DNA from: Crocinitomicaceae bacterium
GTDB taxonomy: Bacteria > Bacteroidota > Bacteroidia > Flavobacteriales_D > Crocinitomicaceae
NCBI GenBank assembly: GCA_024643725.1
Contig: JAHEMJ010000001.1
Coordinates: 1-64,000, forward strand
Reading direction: 5' to 3'
Length of the DNA: 64,000 nt
Positions 61,373 through 64,000 of the stretch are shown here, piece after piece; the stretch's first letter is position 1; every line of letters begins with the position of its first letter. The position numbers and the translations under genes are program-made. The notes under the pieces are model-generated. The model was not told the DNA's origin and searched no databases. It saw only the letters and a program-made list of their open reading frames with translations.

Positions 61373-62397
61373 GCTTCCGTTTTTTCCTTGCTGTAAATCG
61401 AAGCGATAATCGATAAAAATAATGCCCCAACCACAATCATCAAAGAAATCGATGATGGAATGTGAATAAACGGAGATAGTAACATTTTTAATCCAATAAA
61501 GGACAAAATAAAGGCTAATCCATATTTCAACTTTGAGAACATGTGAATGGAATTTGCCAAAAGGAAATACATTGAACGAAGTCCTAAAATGGCAAAGATA
61601 TTCGATGTGTAGAGAATGACCGGATCATTTGGAGCAATCGCAAAAATAGCCGGAATTGAGTCAATCGCAAATACCAAATCTGTTGTTTCTATCACCACGA
61701 GAACAAGAAAGAGTTTGGTCGCAAATCGCTTTTTGTGCCAAGACATGAAGAACTTATCACCGTAATAATGTTTTGAAATCGGAAAGACTTTTCGCGCCAT
61801 TCTTGCGCCAAAACTTGTGCTATAATCTTCTTTATCGTCCTCATCTTCATCCGAGAATAAGGACTTAATTCCAGCGTAAATCAAGAAAATACCAAACAAC
61901 GTTAAAATGGCATTTGGACGGAAAAACTTCCCTGCGTTTTCAGCTAAACTGCGGTTTGCTTCTTGATCTAAACTAAAGTGCCAAGAACCAATGCTAAATT
62001 CTGGCAAGTACGTTAAATTGATTAATCCGATTCCAGAAAAGATGAATATTGCACGGAAAATGATCGCACCTAAAATCCCCCAGAATAGCACTTTATGCTG
62101 AAGTTTTCCTTCCAGTTTAAAAAACCTAAACACGAGAATAAACACGAACATGTTGTCCACTGAAAGAGCCTCCTCGATCCAATAAGCGGACTGATAATCA
62201 GCAAATTTGGCAAATCCGGACTGCCAATAAACCACTAGACTGAAAAGCATCGAAACGGAAACCCAAATAAAGGTCCATTTCAACGCTTCCTTGTTGGTGA
62301 TTTCATGACTTTTCTTGTTAACAATACCTAAATCCAGCAGCAACATAAAGACAATGATGACTGCGAATAAACTGATTAAAACGGGATTATTGGTCAT
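61369..62397 (-). CDS. TerC family membrane protein
   Basis: A 342-aa TerC-family protein with about nine membrane helices. Signature: YWIEEALSVDNMFVFILVFRFF, LFWGILGAIIFRAIFIFSGIGL, and VIETTDLVFAIDSIPAIFAI with its membrane Asp and Glu residues. An acidic cytoplasmic loop (SLFSDEDEDDKEDY) lies midway. Members are linked to tellurite resistance, manganese export or metalation of exported enzymes. The gene is convergent with edd and overlaps it by four bases. Confidence 0.93.
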   Translation of the reverse strand: MTNNPVLISLFAVIIVFMLLLDLGIVNKKSHEITNKEALKWTFIWVSVSMLFSLVVYWQSGFAKFADYQSAYWIEEALSVDNMFVFILVFRFFKLEGKLQHKVLFWGILGAIIFRAIFIFSGIGLINLTYLPEFSIGSWHFSLDQEANRSLAENAGKFFRPNAILTLFGIFLIYAGIKSLFSDEDEDDKEDYSTSFGARMARKVFPISKHYYGDKFFMSWHKKRFATKLFLVLVVIETTDLVFAIDSIPAIFAIAPNDPVILYTSNIFAILGLRSMYFLLANSIHMFSKLKYGLAFILSFIGLKMLLSPFIHIPSSISLMIVVGALFLSIIASIYSKEKTEA

Positions 62398-62495
62398 GAA
62401 ACAAAGCTAATTTTTAATGCACACAAAAGTAAGAAAATGATTCGAGTCAACACTGAAAATGATCATAGCGATTACAATCAACGCTTGTACGCATA

Positions 62496-62525
62496 AAAAA
62501 AGGCCACATTGACACGTGACCTTTT
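62496..62525 (-). terminator. terminator of the S8 protease gene
   Basis: On the - strand AAAAGGTCAC - 8-base loop - GTGGCCTTTT pairs 9 of 10 bases and is followed by further T residues (T-run continuing to 62496). It lies 19 bases after the stop of the protease gene and before the TerC-family gene. Confidence 0.75.
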
Positions 62526-62544
62526 CCATATGATTGTCGAAATA

Positions 62545-64000
62545 TTATTTTTTCTTCAATAGGTATTCAACTGCCTCCGCAGCATTTACGAATCCACCTG
62601 TGATACAAGTTTCGGACATTTTCGCGGATTTTTTTGTCCCAGGAATAACAATTCCTTTTTTGTAAGTAACGGATGTTAGCATCAACACTTCACGAACTTG
62701 AGCAGCCGTCAATTCTGGGAAATATCCACGAATCAACGCAGCAACTCCCGCTGTTGCAGGACAAGCCATGGAAGTACCAGAAGCGTCTTCGTATTTTGCA
62801 TCTGGAACGGTGGAGTAAATGTCTACCCCTGGCGCAAAGAAATCAACGGATTTAGCTCCGTAGTTGGAGAAGTCCGCCAAAATTGTTTTTCCTTTTTTAG
62901 ACGAGCTACTTGCACCGACATCGATCCAATTGCTTGCCCATTTTCCATCGTTTAAAATACGAGTTGGGTACGAATCCTCCACATCCTTATTCTTCGCATC
63001 ATTTCCTGCTGCGTGAATAAACAACACATCTTTGCTTTCAGCGTAACGAATTGCTGCATCTACAGCTTCTTTGTTTGGTGTATAGTATTTACCGAAGGAC
63101 ATGTTAATCACCGTCGCTCCATTGTCCACCGCATAATAAATGGCATTTGCTACGTCTTTATCGCGTTCGTCACCGTTTGGAACCGCGCGGACAACCATGA
63201 TTCGTGCGCAATTTGCAATTCCATCGATCCCGATGCCATTTCCGCGTGTAGCCGCAATAATTCCTGAAACGTGCGTTCCGTGCATCGCATCTGGACCTTC
63301 GTAACGGTTACATCCATAATATTTTTCTGTCAGATCGTTTGGATGATCTCCAACAACCACGGCACGAATGCTATCTGCATTTACCGTAGACATTTTAATG
63401 CTGCCTTCAACAGACTCCATGGCGTGGTGAATTTCCGATTCCAATGTCTCAGGTGACATCGCAATAAAAATAGCTTTCAACCGTGTTTGGATGCGTTTTT
63501 CCTGCTCTGAAATTGGCGTGTAATCTGCGCTTGTTTTCTTTGAGAACTCACCATTGGAAGCTTTCTTTACATTTTGAACATACGCATCAAAAGCTTTCAT
63601 GGAAGCCAACTGTTGTTGAGAATTTTTCAAATCCTCTTCGTAGCTTTTCTTCAATTTCAAATACGCTTCGTAACGTGTTTTGTCCGCTGAGGATAAACTA
63701 CCAACATTTTTACCTTGGAAGTATGCTGATTCCATGCGATACATTCTAGATAATTCTGTTGCTTCGTTGTTGATATCTTGTGTTGCTCCTCCAAGGAATG
63801 ACCAACCATGTACGTCGTCCACATATCCATTTTTATCGTCGTCGATGCCATTTCCTGGAACTTCATCTTCATTGACCCAAATCACATCTTTTAAATCTGG
63901 ATGATCTGTTTCAACACCACTATCGATCACAGCGACAATCACTTGTTTTGGTTTTTTACCCGCAGCATTCAATAGTTCGTATGCACGTTCTGCACCTACA
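62545..64000 (-). CDS. S8 subtilisin-family serine protease, 5' end outside window
   Basis: The frame stays open to the last base of the window (it continues upstream as VGAERAYELL), so the gene's start lies beyond 64000 and the ORF-track TTG at 63972 is not the start. Catalytic residues are all present: Asp in VIVAVIDSGVETDHPDLKD, His in AMHGTHVSGIIAA, Ser in SGTSMACPATAGVAAL. About 165 residues between Asp and His include a charged helical insertion (MESAYFQGKNVGSLSSADKTRYEAYLKLKKSYEEDLKNS). The C-terminus (AAEAVEYLLKKK) carries no sorting domain. An exported protease is expected; substrate unknown. Confidence 0.9.
   Translation of the reverse strand, partial: VGAERAYELLNAAGKKPKQVIVAVIDSGVETDHPDLKDVIWVNEDEVPGNGIDDDKNGYVDDVHGWSFLGGATQDINNEATELSRMYRMESAYFQGKNVGSLSSADKTRYEAYLKLKKSYEEDLKNSQQQLASMKAFDAYVQNVKKASNGEFSKKTSADYTPISEQEKRIQTRLKAIFIAMSPETLESEIHHAMESVEGSIKMSTVNADSIRAVVVGDHPNDLTEKYYGCNRYEGPDAMHGTHVSGIIAATRGNGIGIDGIANCARIMVVRAVPNGDERDKDVANAIYYAVDNGATVINMSFGKYYTPNKEAVDAAIRYAESKDVLFIHAAGNDAKNKDVEDSYPTRILNDGKWASNWIDVGASSSSKKGKTILADFSNYGAKSVDFFAPGVDIYSTVPDAKYEDASGTSMACPATAGVAALIRGYFPELTAAQVREVLMLTSVTYKKGIVIPGTKKSAKMSETCITGGFVNAAEAVEYLLKKK

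Overview
The window reads as a chromosomal segment of a Bacteroidota bacterium, most likely order Flavobacteriales. A Fluviicola/Crocinitomicaceae-type organism is my guess and cannot be proved here. The evidence is: a secreted BNR-repeat protein with a C-terminal Por/T9SS sorting domain (30272-33700); two giant proteins ending in the gliding-motility-associated (CHU_C) domain (51768-57312); the alternative GlmU-like protein; an LptF/LptG-family permease; and many genes preceded by the Bacteroidota -7 element TAnnTTTG, sometimes with TTTG about 19 bases upstream, instead of Shine-Dalgarno sites. Base composition is AT-rich (not computed). No rRNA, tRNA, CRISPR array, insertion sequence or prophage is visible. 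With the starts chosen here no gene-free stretch exceeds about 300 bases.

Region 1 (1-12757) is accessory-looking: about eighteen small genes, all on the + strand, nearly all orphan exported, lipoprotein or membrane proteins. Among them are a VanW-glycosyltransferase fusion (6615-8369), a membrane protein carrying a Cys-rich C-terminal domain and translationally coupled to a small membrane protein with an HDSYV helix (8407-9734), and a probable DUF2711-type gene cut by one in-frame TAA and apparently fused to a membrane domain (11435-12757). It is bounded on the right by a TacA/TacT-like toxin-antitoxin pair on the - strand (12847-13644) with a clear operator-like dyad.

Region 2 (13880-31000) is mostly housekeeping: a LemA-TPM-TPM operon joined by ATGA overlaps, an exo/endonuclease-phosphatase, ilvE with a downstream partner, recQ, comEC-rhodanese-DedA, a sodium:solute symporter coupled to the GlmU-like protein, and lon coupled to a DCC-family protein. 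Region 3 (30272-43700) holds the T9SS substrate, a LolA-like carrier, smpB, recR, a PEMT-like methyltransferase, a START-like protein, an lptF/G permease overlapping a GT4 and followed by a GT2, and a - strand operon ffh - M50 protease - carboxypeptidase-regulatory-like protein.

Region 4 (43758-51771) contains an ECF sigma factor divergent from a CPBP protease, a PAP2 phosphatase coupled to a GT39 (ArnT-like) transferase, then an aminotransferase, DUF1801, ispH, a cobalamin adenosyltransferase, a DUF2795 protein with a textbook terminator, and an AcpH-like protein. Region 5 (51768-64000) has the two CHU_C surface proteins, an Entner-Doudoroff/oxidative pentose operon zwf-pgl-edd (no eda in the window), a TerC-family protein, and an S8 protease truncated by the window edge.

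Several ORF-track starts are TTG codons inside -7 promoter elements or terminators. Starts were moved downstream where this was evident.
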